A stretch of 64,000 nucleotides of DNA, from contig NC_054756.1 of the NCBI RefSeq assembly GCF_018143015.1, forward strand, positions 24,221,440 through 24,285,439, read 5' to 3'. The position numbers and the translations under genes were made by a program. Shown here one piece after another: positions 22,101 to 32,990 of this stretch. The notes beneath the pieces were generated by a model, which made no database searches, was not told the origin of the DNA, and saw only the letters and a list, made by a program, of their open reading frames with translations. This DNA is from Lytechinus variegatus. Lineage: Eukaryota; Echinodermata; Echinoidea; Temnopleuroida; Toxopneustidae. How positions within the stretch are numbered: the first letter of the stretch is position 1; each line of letters begins with the position of its first letter.

Positions 22101-25100
22101 CCCTTATTCTTTTGCTAAAAACCTTTCTTTTCTTTTTTTTTGCTAGCTTGAAAAATTTTCTTTGCTTGACAAATTTTCTTTGGAAACATGTGCCCCCCCC
22201 CCCTTCAAATCCTGGATCCGCTCCTGGGTAGCTTTGCCATGCAATGCTAAATGGGCATATAATCCTTGACTTTGATCGGTTGTTGACTAAATTTATCTAA
22301 ATTGCTTATTTTACAAAAGAAGGCTGTTCGTTTTTTAACAAATTCCCATTATATAAGTCCAAGTGCGCCTCTTTTTGTTAAACACAAAGTGTTTTAAATT
22401 TAACAAAGGTACCCTTTCAAAAAAATTCTCACGAATGTTTCAAACAAATTCTCAAATTCATAATGACTCTACTACGCGTCAAAACAACTTACGTATTCAT
22501 TTTTTCTAAAATTAATTTTATTCGTAATTCCATCAGATATATCGGGATGAAAGAATGGAATTCTCTCACTTATGATATCAGAAACAGCACAACACTCTCA
22601 CGATTTAAGTTACTATCAAAGTCATTTTTGTTCAATTATTTAAACAATTCCAATCACACCCTGTAATTGTAAAAGTATTTATCATTTTTCTTTTCTTTTT
22701 TTAAATCTTGTCTTTTCTTCTATTCTATTCGTGTTTCTGCATTGTGTGATGATGTGTGGAAGTATATGTTTGTTTATTTATAACCTTTTTTAAAGGTTTT
22801 GTTATCTGTGTATTTGTAGGGCCCCGGCTACAAGCCTCAATCTTGCTTCTTAGGGGTCCTGACCATTAAGTAATTCGTAACCTGTTATATTTTGAATTAG
22901 TTTGTTTGTATCATGCTGTTGTGATATATATTCTGCTGTCTTTTTAATGGTCAATAAAGTAGAATAGTAACAAGTTGATACACCCTTTCATTGTCTTTGG
23001 AACGAAATCATTGAATTTAAGAGTGATACTCACTGATAAAGACAGCTATGTATCCAGATCCACCACAGCTCTCTGTAGGGTCTCCTTGGCATGGGAATTG
23101 GCAGTCCACATCTGATCCCACTCCATGTCTAGTATAGTTATCACTGCCTTCACCACAGTAGCATTCATTTCCACTTTCAACACCAGCATAAGTATAATTA
23201 GCTGTGATAGACTCGTTACAAAACTGGATGCAATATGAAATGGTAATCGGTGAACTATCTGTCGGACTTTCGCCAGACAACACCCAGTCATTCATCATAT
23301 CTACAAAGCATCCAAGATATCCATCACCTATAAGAGAAAGAACGATAACGTTATAACATAGGATGGTATCTGCTTGTTTAAGCATGTTAGACATTAAGGT
23401 AGTTAGACCTATCAGATATAGGCATTATAGGGCAGAGCGAGCAGAAAATGAACGGAAATGTATTAAGTCAGTCACTCCCTTTCTCTTATAATTTTACATT
23501 CGAGATATTAAAGCGTGGTGGAAGAAATATAATATACCTGGTATCTTTCAAATCAGTTTATGGTAAATACAGTAGTAACCATATGTGCGACATGATTGAA
23601 TTCTTGACCAAATTATTCACTGTCCAGTTCCTTGAAAATAATCATTACAAATCTGTGACAAGGATTTGGTCACCATGTACTTGGACGAAATGCTCAAGTC
23701 GTAAATTTGGGGAACTTGTTTGAAATCAGTATTCAAGCCTATCTTTAGTTTTTGGTATCCTCCCCCCCCCCCCCCCCCCGTTCAAAAAGTTGTGGTCTGA
23801 AAGGCATTAACTATAAAAAACGTTTAATATTTTGGTTTACTATCGCACACATAGTTATAGACAGGCGCGCCGGAACACTTTCAGTTCTAGGGGGGCAAAA
23901 TCCGGAAGGGAGCACAATATTTTGGACAGCGTGAGATACTCAGTTGCCAGGTACACTGACCTAAAAGAGACATTGTAAGGACGGTGCCATTAACTGATCA
24001 TGCAATGGCCAATGCGAGCGCGAAGCGCGAGCTGAAAATTTTTGACATTCATACCTACCTAGAAAGGGACATTGTCAGCAATTTGTTTTAATCATGTTAC
24101 ATTCCTGTCTCGCTGAACAAACAATACGAGCGCGAAGCACAAGCTAAAATTTTGTATAAATTATGTTGACCCCAAACAGGGACATTTTAAGGACTATATT
24201 TTAGAAATCAAGAGTATACATATCTCACTATATTCTTCTAATGCGAGTGCGAAGCGCTTGCTGATTTTGTTAGGACTATATATAAACACAGGAAGCACTT
24301 GTAGTCATTGTAATCATGATTATCATACGCATCACTAATCAAATAATGCGAGCGCGAAGCGCGAGCTGATATTTAGAAAATTCAGACCTGAAGAGGGGCA
24401 TTCTAAGGCTTGTTTGTAGGAATTCACTAAGACCATACATATTTCACTAACCAAATGATGCGAGCACGAAGCGAGTGCTGAAAAGGGGATATTTTGAGGA
24501 CTATTTTTTTAACGAATCCATTAAGTGTATACATATCTCACCACAGTCATCTAATGTAAGTGGCAAGCGCTTGCTGATTTGGTTTGAATTACATCTAAAC
24601 ACATGAAGCACTTTTTGTTGTCATTGTTATCATGATTATCACACACATCTTACTAATGAAATATTGCGATTGCGAAGCGCGAGCTGAAAATTTTTGATAT
24701 TCAGATCAGAATAAGGGACATTTAAAAAAATATTTGATCTAAACAGACAATGCGAGCACCAAGAACAATGAAGACATAAGCCCTGAGCAAATTATGTTTC
24801 ATAAAGTTATGACCCAAAAAATGTTTATTTATGTTATATACAGCAACATAACATAATTACAATATACATGTAATATGAAATTAATAATTTCTTCTTTCCC
24901 ACTACGTTTCTCTTTCTTTCTCCCTCTTTTTCTCCTTTTCCTCGTGCCCCCATGCCCCCGTAGTTACGCCACTGACTGGAGGAAAAAGAAATATGACAAG
25001 CTTAAATGAACTTAAATGAACTGATTAACAAATTACCGCAGTTCATAATGTACATATTATTTAAAAGAAAACAATTACATTTAGTCTGAAATGTATTCAT

Positions 25101-28100
25101 TAAAAGGTTAAACGTTATCACACTGTAATAAGATGGAAAAGGGGCTTATCAAAGGTATGTTTCATAGAGGGACATTTTCATCAAAATACGCGAGGCTTAC
25201 TATGATATGTAATTGCCCCGTCAGGGGCGAATTTTTTTCATTTTTGAAAATGGAAATGGCAATTTGTAGGCAGAAAAGTGCTTTCATCGTTTACTTTTGT
25301 CTTTGAATGATTTATAATTTTTCTACTTTTTTTTTTGGGGGGGGGGGGGGGCAAAACAAGATTTTGCCCCCAAAAAATTTTATTTGGGGGGGCAAGTGCC
25401 CCCCCTGCCCCCCCCCCGCTTCCGGCGCCCTTGGTTATAGAGAATGCTGAGGACATTTCCATTTATTTGAATTTCGGTTAAAAAGAGCCTATATAGCAAA
25501 TGTCTTGCTCACGTGCCCGGGTCACGGGCATAGGTACTGTGACCGGGTATCGGAAGCCGGAAATTGGGCCACGGCATCATTCATTGTATAGATATGCCAA
25601 TTTTACATCGAAATTAAATTTTACCTGGACCCTTTCACAAAAAATATATATCTGCGTATTTTTATATTATTATATTATCTTTATATAAAAGAATTTCTCA
25701 CCCATGAAATCGGCTGGAAATTTCAGGAAATTACCTTTTTCACTAGATTACTAACATTTAATTACTAAATGAAATAAATTAAAGGCCATGTCAAACTAAT
25801 AATAATAATGGTTACATTATGTAGCGCTTTACATTGAAATAATTATCAACCCTGTCACTGGATCCATTACTGTTCCACACATAAAGTGCACCATCTCCAC
25901 TCCCTGGGGAGTATCCCGGCCAGGCAACCATTTATCAATGCACACGTGCCAATCTTATCACATTGACGTTCACATGATACCTGGTATCCATTTAACACCT
26001 GGGTGTAGAGTGACAAACGTGGATAAGTGCCAAAGGACAATATTGGGCCGGGTGGAATTCGAACCCTCGACCTTTGGTTTAAGGGTCAAGTTATTAAAAT
26101 ATTTAAATAATAAATGGTTAAAATAATAACATTATCAAGAGGGTGTGTTAGAATTAAATTTGAATCCTAAAGGCCGGAAAATGTCTGTTGCACAGGTAAT
26201 GCATCCTTTAAAGTTGCAGGCCAAATATTTTCGTTTGTTTCATCCAAAGTACATTGACCTTAAAACATGTTTCGGAAGTTTATTGTAATGTTCAATATAT
26301 GTACCATAACGCAGATACCCTTTTGTATTTACATTCAATAGAATAATTATGCTTCTTTCATTGATCTTGATAACAATGAAAAATTAACTTAAATTTTATT
26401 CAACGAGAAAAGAGTCATTTGCGCAAATCTGACAGAACCGTTTAATACCGTGACAAGAAGCTGCTCCTGCTGACGAACATCCAGATGGTTGTACGAGCGA
26501 ACACTCAGACAGGCTAGGATCATCTGAAGAATAAAATAAGATATTATGACCATGATGACGTCGAACATAATCAGAATTTTATTTAATGTACAATACAACG
26601 AGCAATGCACAGTAAGCAGCATTCTACAGTTCAGCCATTATTGTTGCATGTATACGTGAAAAAAATCATTGATTTGGATTTGCACATCGTTTTTATGATA
26701 AAATGAGAGTAAAATTGGATGTTGCGGATCACACAAAGAAAACGGATAAGCGTAGAAAATACCTCTAGTTAATGTCCATACAAATATATTTATCATAAAA
26801 TCTCAAAGACCATCGGTTTCAGATAACGAAGTTTGTTTGCCCCGATTTCATTTCCACGTGGTTTAGGCAAGAAATCTGATACAGTTGTCATGATACTAAG
26901 AATTAATATTTATAAAATAAGTCTAACGGATGCGCCATTACTTTCATCACAAAATAACCCATGGTTAGGAGTTGAATCCTGTCCATAAGGCGTCTCCCGT
27001 ATTGCTCTATTTGCTCCTTTGAATCCCAAATGTTTGCAAATTACTACGACATCGGAGATATCAGTATTGGTCCCACATGTTGTCTCCCACGTCCCATTGT
27101 CTATCTTGATCTCAATTGTCCCTTTATTAGAATCTGGACCGCCAACAAGTTGCACATCTGTCAACAGAATGGTATGAGATGGAAAATTACTAAATAAGTC
27201 CTTTGTAAAGTCATGTTCACGTTCTACTTTTATATTTGAAATAAACAACATTCATTTAATATGTGAAGATCTAAAGTCTGTCAGATCGTCACACATAAGT
27301 GAACATGTATAACACTTTCTTCAATGCTTCTGGCATACACCCTTACTTGCACTCACATGCACCATGCACCTCGGTTACTTCTTCAACGATTGCAAACAGA
27401 ATCTTATCTATTCTCTTTCAATAGAGCAGATGTATTAAACGGGGAAACCTTTTCACCCCAGTGCAAATATTATACAGCCAGTGAATGTAATAAGGCTTTT
27501 CATAAATTAGCTCAAAGTGATATTCCCGACTACTTTAGTTTAATGCATTAAAATATAAGAAGCTTACAAAAAAAAAATTTATACTTTCTGCGAATTTTTA
27601 TCCACATTAAACACATTTCCATTTTCTATTATTGGTCTCACGGAGACATGGTTGCATCCATTGTCTCCTCCAATTTACAACATTGATAATTACAACTTCC
27701 TCCATATAGATCGAAAAGTTGGTAAGGGAGGAGGTGTCGCTCTCTATGTACATAAAGATCTTAATTACAAAGTAAGACATGATATTGAACTTCAAAATAT
27801 GGAATCCTTATTCATTGAAATTTCTAACGCTAAAAATAAGAATAAAATAATCGGTGTAATCTATAGACCCCCAACCAATAATGCTGATATATTTTTAAAT
27901 GAATTGGAATCTAGTCTTGAATCAGTTTCTCGAGAAAACAAAAAAATCTTTATCATGGGCGACTTTAACATTGATTTGTCATTCCCCTATACTACAATAG
28001 GTCAACATTTTACTAATTTATTATCATCATTTGGATTACAACATCTCGTTAATAAACCAACTAGAATTTCTAACATATCAAATACAATACTTGATAATAT

Positions 28101-31043
28101 TTTTTCTAATGCACTTGATAAAAGTGATAATGGAATAATATACTATGATATTTCAGACCATCTGCCTATTTTTGCAATGTATCCAAATGACAAGCGCCTC
28201 ACCAACCTAGGGACAAAGATAACATAACCAGACGGAATGAAACCCAACGTAATATACATGTAGAATCCCTTAAGGTAGATTTGGCTGAAGAAGATTGGCA
28301 TGATATTTACCTAGAACAAAATGCAAATGACTCTTATGTAATATTCTTAAATAAACTTCTTTATTATTATGATAAAAACGTGCCATTACTAAGAGTTAAA
28401 TCGAGAAAAAAGAAGAACAAACAACCGTGGGTCACACAAGGTATAATTAAATCCATATTCACTCGGAATAGACTTTATAAAATATCCATTAAATCGCCTA
28501 CAATTCAAAACATAAATAAATACAAAAAATTCCGCAACAAATTAACTTCAGTTATTCGCCTTGCTCGCAAATCTTACTTTTCTGATAAAATTGAAAATAA
28601 CAAAGATAATAAAAAATCATTATGGAATTCTGTAAATGAGATATTAGGTAAGAAAAAAGAAAACTATGATAACATCAATTTCGTAGAAAATGGTCAACAC
28701 TTGCGAAACCCAAGTGATGTTGCTAATACCTTTACTAACTTCTTCAATAATATCGGTCCAAATTTAGCTTCAAAAATAGTATCTAATGATAATGACTTTT
28801 CTGAATACTTAAACGACTTTCCGGAACATTCTTTATTTTTTAATCCGACTAATACTCATGAGATTTTAGAAATTGTTAGGTCTTTGAAACCAACTAAATC
28901 TTCAGGGCATGATTGAATAAGTGTCTGTTTATTAAAACAAATAATTCACTTTATAGCTTCACCGCTCATGCATATTTTTAACCTCTCTCTGTATCATGGC
29001 ATTGTTCCCGATCCACTTCAGATTGCAAAAATAATACCAATATGTAAGAAAGATGACCCATGTCTCACTTCCAACTACCGACCAATATCTTTATTACCGA
29101 GTATCTCTAAAATTCTTGAAAAAATAGTTTACAAGCGATTGTATTCCTTTTTGAACAATAACAATATATTATTTCCAAATCAATATGGTTTTAGAGAGAA
29201 TCACTCAACCAATTATGCAATTTTACAATTATTCGACAAAATATCTGATTCTCTCTCTAAAAAAGAACACAATGTTGGGGTTTTTATGGACTTATCAAAA
29301 GCATTCGATACAATGGATCACCGCATTTTACTTTGTAAATTAAAGAGATATGGAATGAGGGGGGGGTGTTTTCACTTGGTTCAAAGATTACTTAAGTAAT
29401 CGACGCCATTATGTTTCTTTCAAATAAAAAACATCCAATATTTGTACTATGAAATGTGGAGTACCACAAGGATCGATTTTAGGTCCCTTGCTATTTTTTA
29501 TTTATATGAATGATATTGTAAATGCATCTCGAGAATTAACATATGTTTTATTTGCAGACGATACAAATGTCTTCTATTCCCACAAAGACTTAAGTATACT
29601 CGTCCCGACACTTAATTTAGAATTAAAGAAATTATCAAAATGGTTTAAAGCTAATAAACTCTCCCTAAATATAAGCAAAACAAATTTTATGTATTTTAAA
29701 CACATTCAAACTAAACATATGTTCCTTAATATATACATAGATGACATCCCTATCATTGAAAAACAAGAAACCAAATTTTTAGGTGTATGGATTGACTCAA
29801 ATTTAACCTGGAACAGTCACATTCACAATATTTGCATGATGGCATCCAGAGGAATAGGAATTTTGTTTAGATTAAAATATTATCTCTCCAAAAAATCATT
29901 ATTTATGCTTTATAATTCGTTCGTTTTATCCCACTTATCTTACTGCAACTTAGTATGGGGGTACGGTAGTAAGGTAAAAATAGAAACGATTTTCCGTCTC
30001 CAAAAGAAAGCACTCCGCATATGTACTCATTCACATTTCATTGCACATACTGATCCAATATTTCACAACTTAAAAACATTGAAAATTGAAGATATTAACA
30101 TTTATCAAACGGCCATATTTATGTTTAAATTTTCATCCAATACTATCCCGATTCCATTTCGCAATTTTTTGTTTACAACAAAGACATTCACAATTATCCA
30201 ACACGGCATTCACCAGATCTTCACTTAACCAACCCAAGAATATTACTCGCTCATAAAACGATACGCCACCGTGGCCCAGACATTTGGAATGCATTGCCAC
30301 ATGCTATAAAACAATGTACATCTCTCTATTCGTTTAAAGCTTCGTTGAAAAAATTTCTTATTTCTAAGTATACCTAATTTGATTCACCTGCACTCACCCA
30401 CATGCACACACTTGCACTTCTTTTTACAATTTTTTTTCTACCAATATATATATATATATATATATATTTAAATCTTATATTTCGTGACGATCAATTTATC
30501 AAATATAATTTATGATGGTTTTCATGTAGCCCCCTCTCCTGGCTGCTATTGCTTCAAGCACCTCTGTGCTTATAATAGCTGGCCCCTGTATTTTACCGAA
30601 CTATATCACATGCTAAGGTATGATTTAATTATCAGTCTTGTTTGTATTATTTACATTGTATCTTTTAAATTGTCACATTTAATTTGTCATTCAATTATGT
30701 GAACATGATTATTTATCATTGATTTCTGAATAAAATGCAGAAACTCCTGCAAACAAAATATAAAAGATCAATTAAACCTGGATTTTTAGGCGTTTGCTGA
30801 CATTATAGGTTTTGCTATGAGTATTCATTGATAACCTTCCAAGGAGTTCTCACGCATCATTATGGTTTCAAACCCGGGTTAACGAATTAAGAGAAAACCG
30901 CCCTACCAACTGTATATATTATGATGAAATTGGTGAGATTTTTGATGAGAGTATAAAGAAATATGGTTACCTGTTATGACACAGATGATGAACCTAATCC
31001 AAATAATCACTAAAAAGACAATGGTTATCTGATTCCGATTCAT
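18423..31043 (-). CDS. Unit B: SRCR-WSC type I membrane receptor with long Tyr-rich tail, 571 aa, 8 coding exons
   Basis: Exons, 5' to 3': 30971-31043, 26942-27157, 26449-26523, 23034-23327, 21228-21275, 20240-20404, 19575-19662, 18423-19179. All join in phase and sum to 1716 nt. The order is signal peptide (1-24), SRCR (25-121, six Cys), WSC (122-219), Ser/Thr/Pro stalk (220-290), membrane helix (about 294-315, then RKRR) and tail (about 318-571). The tail has 13 tyrosines: two YDEI, four YA[TAM]P-DK repeats, YSEM and a terminal LYAM. YxxP and YxxM motifs can bind Crk/Nck-type and PI3K SH2 domains once phosphorylated, so a signalling receptor is likely; no kinase or ligand is shown. Intron 1 holds a dead LINE and another intron an hAT element; neither touches an exon. 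The ectodomain matches C closely, but the stalk, helix and tail do not. Confidence 0.88.
19575..19662 (-). CDS. Unit B exon 7: membrane helix
   Basis: This 88-nt exon (phase 1 in, phase 2 out) encodes GLYAGIGGGVAAVMIIIIII, then VAVAYIRKR, which is a single hydrophobic span followed by basic stop-transfer residues. Acceptor AATCAG| and donor GAAG|GTCTGT. Confidence 0.87.
20240..20404 (-). CDS. Unit B exon 6: Ser/Thr-rich stalk
   Basis: A 165-nt phase 1-1 exon encoding VTSPPPTTSEVTSTNQ, then SLSASSSASSSL and TVGNST. The composition suits an O-glycosylated stalk. NQT and NST are possible N-glycosylation sites. Acceptor ACACAG| and donor CACAG|GTAATT. Confidence 0.85.
21228..21275 (-). CDS. Unit B exon 5: 48-nt mini-exon of the stalk
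   Basis: Acceptor GAATTACAG| and donor AATGG|GTATGT frame 16 codons (about SADMGTTTNTPTESM) in phase 1-1. It fits only between the WSC and stalk exons. Being symmetric and Thr-rich, it could be skipped without a frame change. Confidence 0.75.
21929..22226. mobile_element. Short hAT-like element in a unit B intron
   Basis: The left end CACTTTGCGGGTCCAGG and the reverse-complemented right end CAGGAGCGGATCCAGG are alike (GCGG.TCCAGG), with poly-C/G next to both. GGTAGCTC at 21921-21928 and GGTAGCTT at 22227-22234 form a near-perfect 8-bp target duplication. Confidence 0.6.
22260..22975 (+). mobile_element. LINE 3' fragment in a unit B intron
   Basis: The plus-strand translation includes LQKKAVRFLTN (RT thumb pattern, frame broken) and then IRYIGMKEWNSLTYDIRNST, FKLLSKSFLFNYL and a stop, a LINE ORF2 C terminus. 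A 3' UTR follows, with GGGGCCCGGCTACAAGCCTC-like sequence and an AATAAAGTAG end. It abuts the place where homology between units B and C stops. Confidence 0.75.
23034..23327 (-). CDS. Unit B exon 4: WSC domain
   Basis: A 294-nt phase 1-1 exon encoding GDGYLGCFVD, YCIQFCNESI, YTYAGVESGNECYCGEGSDN, CQFPCQGDP and ESCGGSGYIAVF. This is a full WSC domain with eight cysteines, a putative carbohydrate-binding module known from fungal wall sensors, Kremen and polycystin-1. Acceptor TTATAG| and donor ATCA|GTGAGT. Differences from unit C cluster in the loop after CFVDM. Confidence 0.93.
23862..25433. mobile_element. hAT-like element with exact 8-bp TSD in a unit B intron
   Basis: The duplication GTTATAGA flanks the element at 23854-23861 and 25434-25441. 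Units C (about 39131, CATAGTTACAGAGAATG) and E (about 59880) show the uninterrupted site. The ends are CAGGCGCGCCGGAAC and, reverse complemented, CAAGGGCGCCGGAAG. The interior has no transposase and carries about seven GCGAGCGCGAAGCGCGAGC-type units. It inserted after the B/C duplication. Confidence 0.9.
24010..24690. repeat. About seven spaced GCGCGAAGCGC units, period about 110 bp
   Basis: Units lie at about 24013, 24127, 24238, 24345, 24456, 24550 and 24661. Each has AATGCGAGCGCGAAGCGCGA or a variant, then GCTGAAAATTTTTGA and a GGGACATT word. Related units occur in the GGGTCA transposon at 12131, 12240, 12545 and 49497-49905. Confidence 0.85.
25796..26130 (-). mobile_element. SINE, 5'-shortened, in a unit B intron
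   Basis: On the minus strand it has a box B-like GGTTCGAATTCCACC, then a body, and ends GTAAAGCGCTACATAATG followed by (ATT)n. The same insertion is in unit C (39483-39770), so it predates that duplication. Confidence 0.7.
26449..26523 (-). CDS. Unit B exon 3: SRCR C-terminal half
   Basis: A 75-nt phase 1-1 exon (NDPSLSECSLV, SGCSSAGAASCHG). Acceptor TTCTTCAG| and donor CACG|GTATTA. It supplies the last three cysteines of the SRCR domain. Confidence 0.88.
26942..27157 (-). CDS. Unit B exon 2: SRCR N-terminal half
   Basis: A 216-nt phase 1-1 exon: DVQLVGGPDSNKGTIEIKID, WETTCGTN, VVVICKHLGFKGA, TPYGQ, GLFCDE. Acceptor GTTGACAG| and donor GAAA|GTAATG. The donor choice is fixed by alignment with unit A and by phase with exon 3. 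Confidence 0.9.
27276..30763 (+). mobile_element. APE-type LINE (jockey/CR1 group), nearly full ORF2, decayed
   Basis: Sequence between GAAGATCTAAA (27265-27275) and AAAGATCAATTAAACC (30763) is absent at the matching place in units C (about 42098) and E (about 61520), so it is an insertion specific to B. It sits in intron 1 in antisense orientation to the host gene. AAAGATC-like sequence on both sides may be the target duplication. The 3' end is AT-rich and includes a (TA)n run at 30445-30467. Confidence 0.85.
27480..30376 (+). pseudogene. LINE ORF2: endonuclease-reverse transcriptase, broken
   Basis: Endonuclease motifs: NIRSL, GLTETWLHP, GGGVALYV, IGVIYRPP, MGDFNIDL, SDHLPIF. Reverse-transcriptase motifs: NYRPISLLPSISKILEK, NQYGFRENHST, FMDLSKAFDTMDHRILL, CGVPQGSILGPLLF, YVLFADDTNVF. 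The C terminus reads DIWNALPHAIKQC, then FKASLKKFLISKYT. Breaks are seen at about 27550 (stop), 28227 (frame change), 28916 (stop after SSGHD), 29360-29395 (G-run frameshift in the YGMRG region) and 29427 (stop). It cannot make an intact protein. Confidence 0.92.
30825..30911 (-). mobile_element. tRNA-like SINE head in intron 1 of unit B
   Basis: On the minus strand, CAGTTGGTAGGGCGGTTTTC (box A end) is followed by AACCCGGGTTTGAAACC (box B). The same remnant is in intron 1 of C (42150-42245) and E (61590-61660). Confidence 0.65.
30971..31043 (-). CDS. Unit B exon 1: signal peptide
   Basis: ATG at 31043-31041 opens MNRNQITIVFLVIIWIRFII, then CVIT, ending at donor AACAG|GTAACC in phase 1. It has a charged start and a hydrophobic core, and it joins GAT of exon 2 to give DVQLVGGP. 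No in-frame upstream ATG was chosen because this one gives a standard signal peptide shared with C. Confidence 0.85.
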
Positions 31044-31663
31044 GTCGAACAGTGTTGCAATCACTGAATTAGATGAAGCTGCAAAGAATGAAATTGAGCC
31101 AATCAACATGTATCGGCCTCTAAAAAAATTGTGACAATGGACATCGCTGCGACGTTACTGGTTATCAACAAGGCCTTTGTTAAAGCAATTTTTCGCAAAC
31201 ACCACGCAGACGCTTTTCAAAATGTAGAGAATCTATTTTTAAAAGCCCTTCAAAACAAAGCATTCTTTGTCTAGATAGGTTAATCAAAAGAACAATGCCG
31301 TCCGTACATGACCTCAGATTAATGACATATTTCAAGTTTTTCATCGGCTTCAAAACTTCCGACGATCAGCTGTCACACACAAAGAACTTTCAGCTTTTCA
31401 TTGTCATTTGACGAACATATTCAATAGATTTACTGTGTTTTATAATCCACCCCCGTTGCAATTGCGAAAAGTCTAATAACGTTTCTGCGCGGACGGTAAA
31501 AGATAATTGCCTGATTCTTTTGCAAATAGTTCGAAATAGAAGGGTTGTGGTGGTGAACTAGGTCATAGAAGTATAATCTTAGAACAAGCGCGTCAGATAT
31601 AGGAATTTTTATTTAACAGTTATTGTGATTTTACCATAATTTCTTTCGGTATATCACAAATTA

Positions 31664-32300
31664 TATTAGGAGTGGGCTAGAAATGAATGGTTTTGTGTTG
31701 TGTAACTATGGCAACAGTTTTGTGTTCCTTTTACCTTATCTCAACATGAAATGACATTAATTTTTGTTTCGGGTCCGAGAAAAAGGTGTGCCGGACCAAA
31801 ATCCAAAATGGACACCCAAACCCCCAAATTCACATTTTTGGCCACGAATTCTGTATTTGTGGTCTTTTTTCTGGCTTTGGTGTCGTCTGGCTTTAGACGA
31901 TACCAACTAAACACTACCGAGCAGCTTCATAGCTAAAATTGCTTTTATTCTTATAAATTTGTGTTTATGGATATATTTGCAAAATACATCTCAATAAACA
32001 AAAGACAATGTGATTTGTGATAGGGGTTATGCGGTATGCACTGTATATCCATGCATTAACCACAAGGACATATATGAACAAGGTCTGGATATATTATGTA
32101 CAAACTATAGTTTCATTAAAAATGAGCTCCTGAAGTTAATAATTGAATTGTGAATTTGATTGCTTGTCAGCTTATGTGCATGATGTAACCCGAATTACCC
32201 GATGTAACATAAATTGCACATAAACCAGAACATTAATATCGCATGTATATTGTACATCAAATTAATGACCCATGTATAGCCCACTCCTAATTATATTAGT
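31664..32300. mobile_element. Foldback MITE in the unit B 5' flank
   Basis: The ends TAGGAGTGGGCTA and TAGCCCACTCCTA are exact inverses, both flanked by ATTATAT. Related copies sit at the same place in C (43010-43775) and E (62411-62655). The E copy is shorter and shows the internal inverted TCTCAACATGAAAT word clearly. Confidence 0.75.
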
Positions 32301-32690
32301 TAATATTTAACTCTTATTAAGAGAACAATCAAAGGAAGGCAATAAAATAATAATAATTACCATTTTATACATAAAATCTAGGATGCAAATTCCAATTCCT
32401 CTGTCTTATTCTCAACGAACGGATGTGGGCCACTTCCAATTACAAGTTTTATAAAGTTTACAACGAGCTGTTACGATCATCAAGTTTCCAGTAATGATAG
32501 AGTATACTCACAATTGTTAGATTTTAATACTCAGATTCATGGTAGTTTTATTCCGGACTTCCCCTATTTTTTGGTAAAGGGTATGACGTATGGACCTGGT
32601 TTTTATCAACCGAAGGTGGGCTCATGTAACTGCTGCATGGATTGAATTTCGAGTTTTCAATACATTCTAGCGGTAATGGCATCGTCTTCC

Positions 32691-32990
32691 AGAAAGCACA
32701 TTTCGGGAAACATTGCCTAAAATGCTGTCCTTAATTAAGGGCCATTGCAATTGCTCTTGCGAACGTTTGCGATCATTTGGTCACAATATATGTTGCACAG
32801 AATCCCAACGGTTGTAAGCAGTAGTACCACCGATTGTGAAAGGGGCTTTACTGGCACTCCTTTTTATATCACAAAGGAACCTCTTTTGTTTGCTTTCCAT
32901 TGAGTCTACTCAACATTATTGATCAAATAACTGAATAATAGGCGAACAGAATCATTTTCAGAGTCAAGTTCCTCTTTTACGAACACTTAC
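32691..32990 (-). promoter_or_regulatory. Conserved upstream block of unit B (candidate promoter)
   Basis: On the minus strand it has GTGTTCGTAAAAGAGGAACT, ATGATTCTGTTCGCCTATTA, TTGATCA, and GTGATATAAAAAGGAGTGCC, a TATA-like word at about 32861-32870. It lies about 1.8 kb above the signal ATG. Homologous blocks occur at 10355 (A), 44175 (C) and 63080 (E). An unspliced leader of 1.8 kb is unlikely, so a 5' UTR intron may exist; none is demonstrated. Confidence 0.55.
32731..32850. mobile_element. About 120-bp MITE directly downstream of the TATA-like word, unit B
   Basis: It runs from TTAAGGGCCATTGCAATTG to GATTGTGAAAGGGGCTTTA, inverted ends that are clearer in the C copy (44211-44330). Units A and E lack it, and there the flanks join directly. 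Confidence 0.65.

Noticed and set aside
24010..24690. CRISPR-like array
   Set aside because: The repeats are long, diverged and in a eukaryotic transposon; the spacing is part of a 110-bp unit, not unique spacers.
27324..30228. Active LINE or host gene with endonuclease and reverse transcriptase
   Set aside because: At least five stops or frame changes interrupt the frame; it is a dead insertion in an intron.
31751..31936. Small plus-strand frames with a secretory-looking segment (also at 43023-43336)
   Set aside because: They lie inside a foldback MITE, and the shorter version in unit E lacks the frame.
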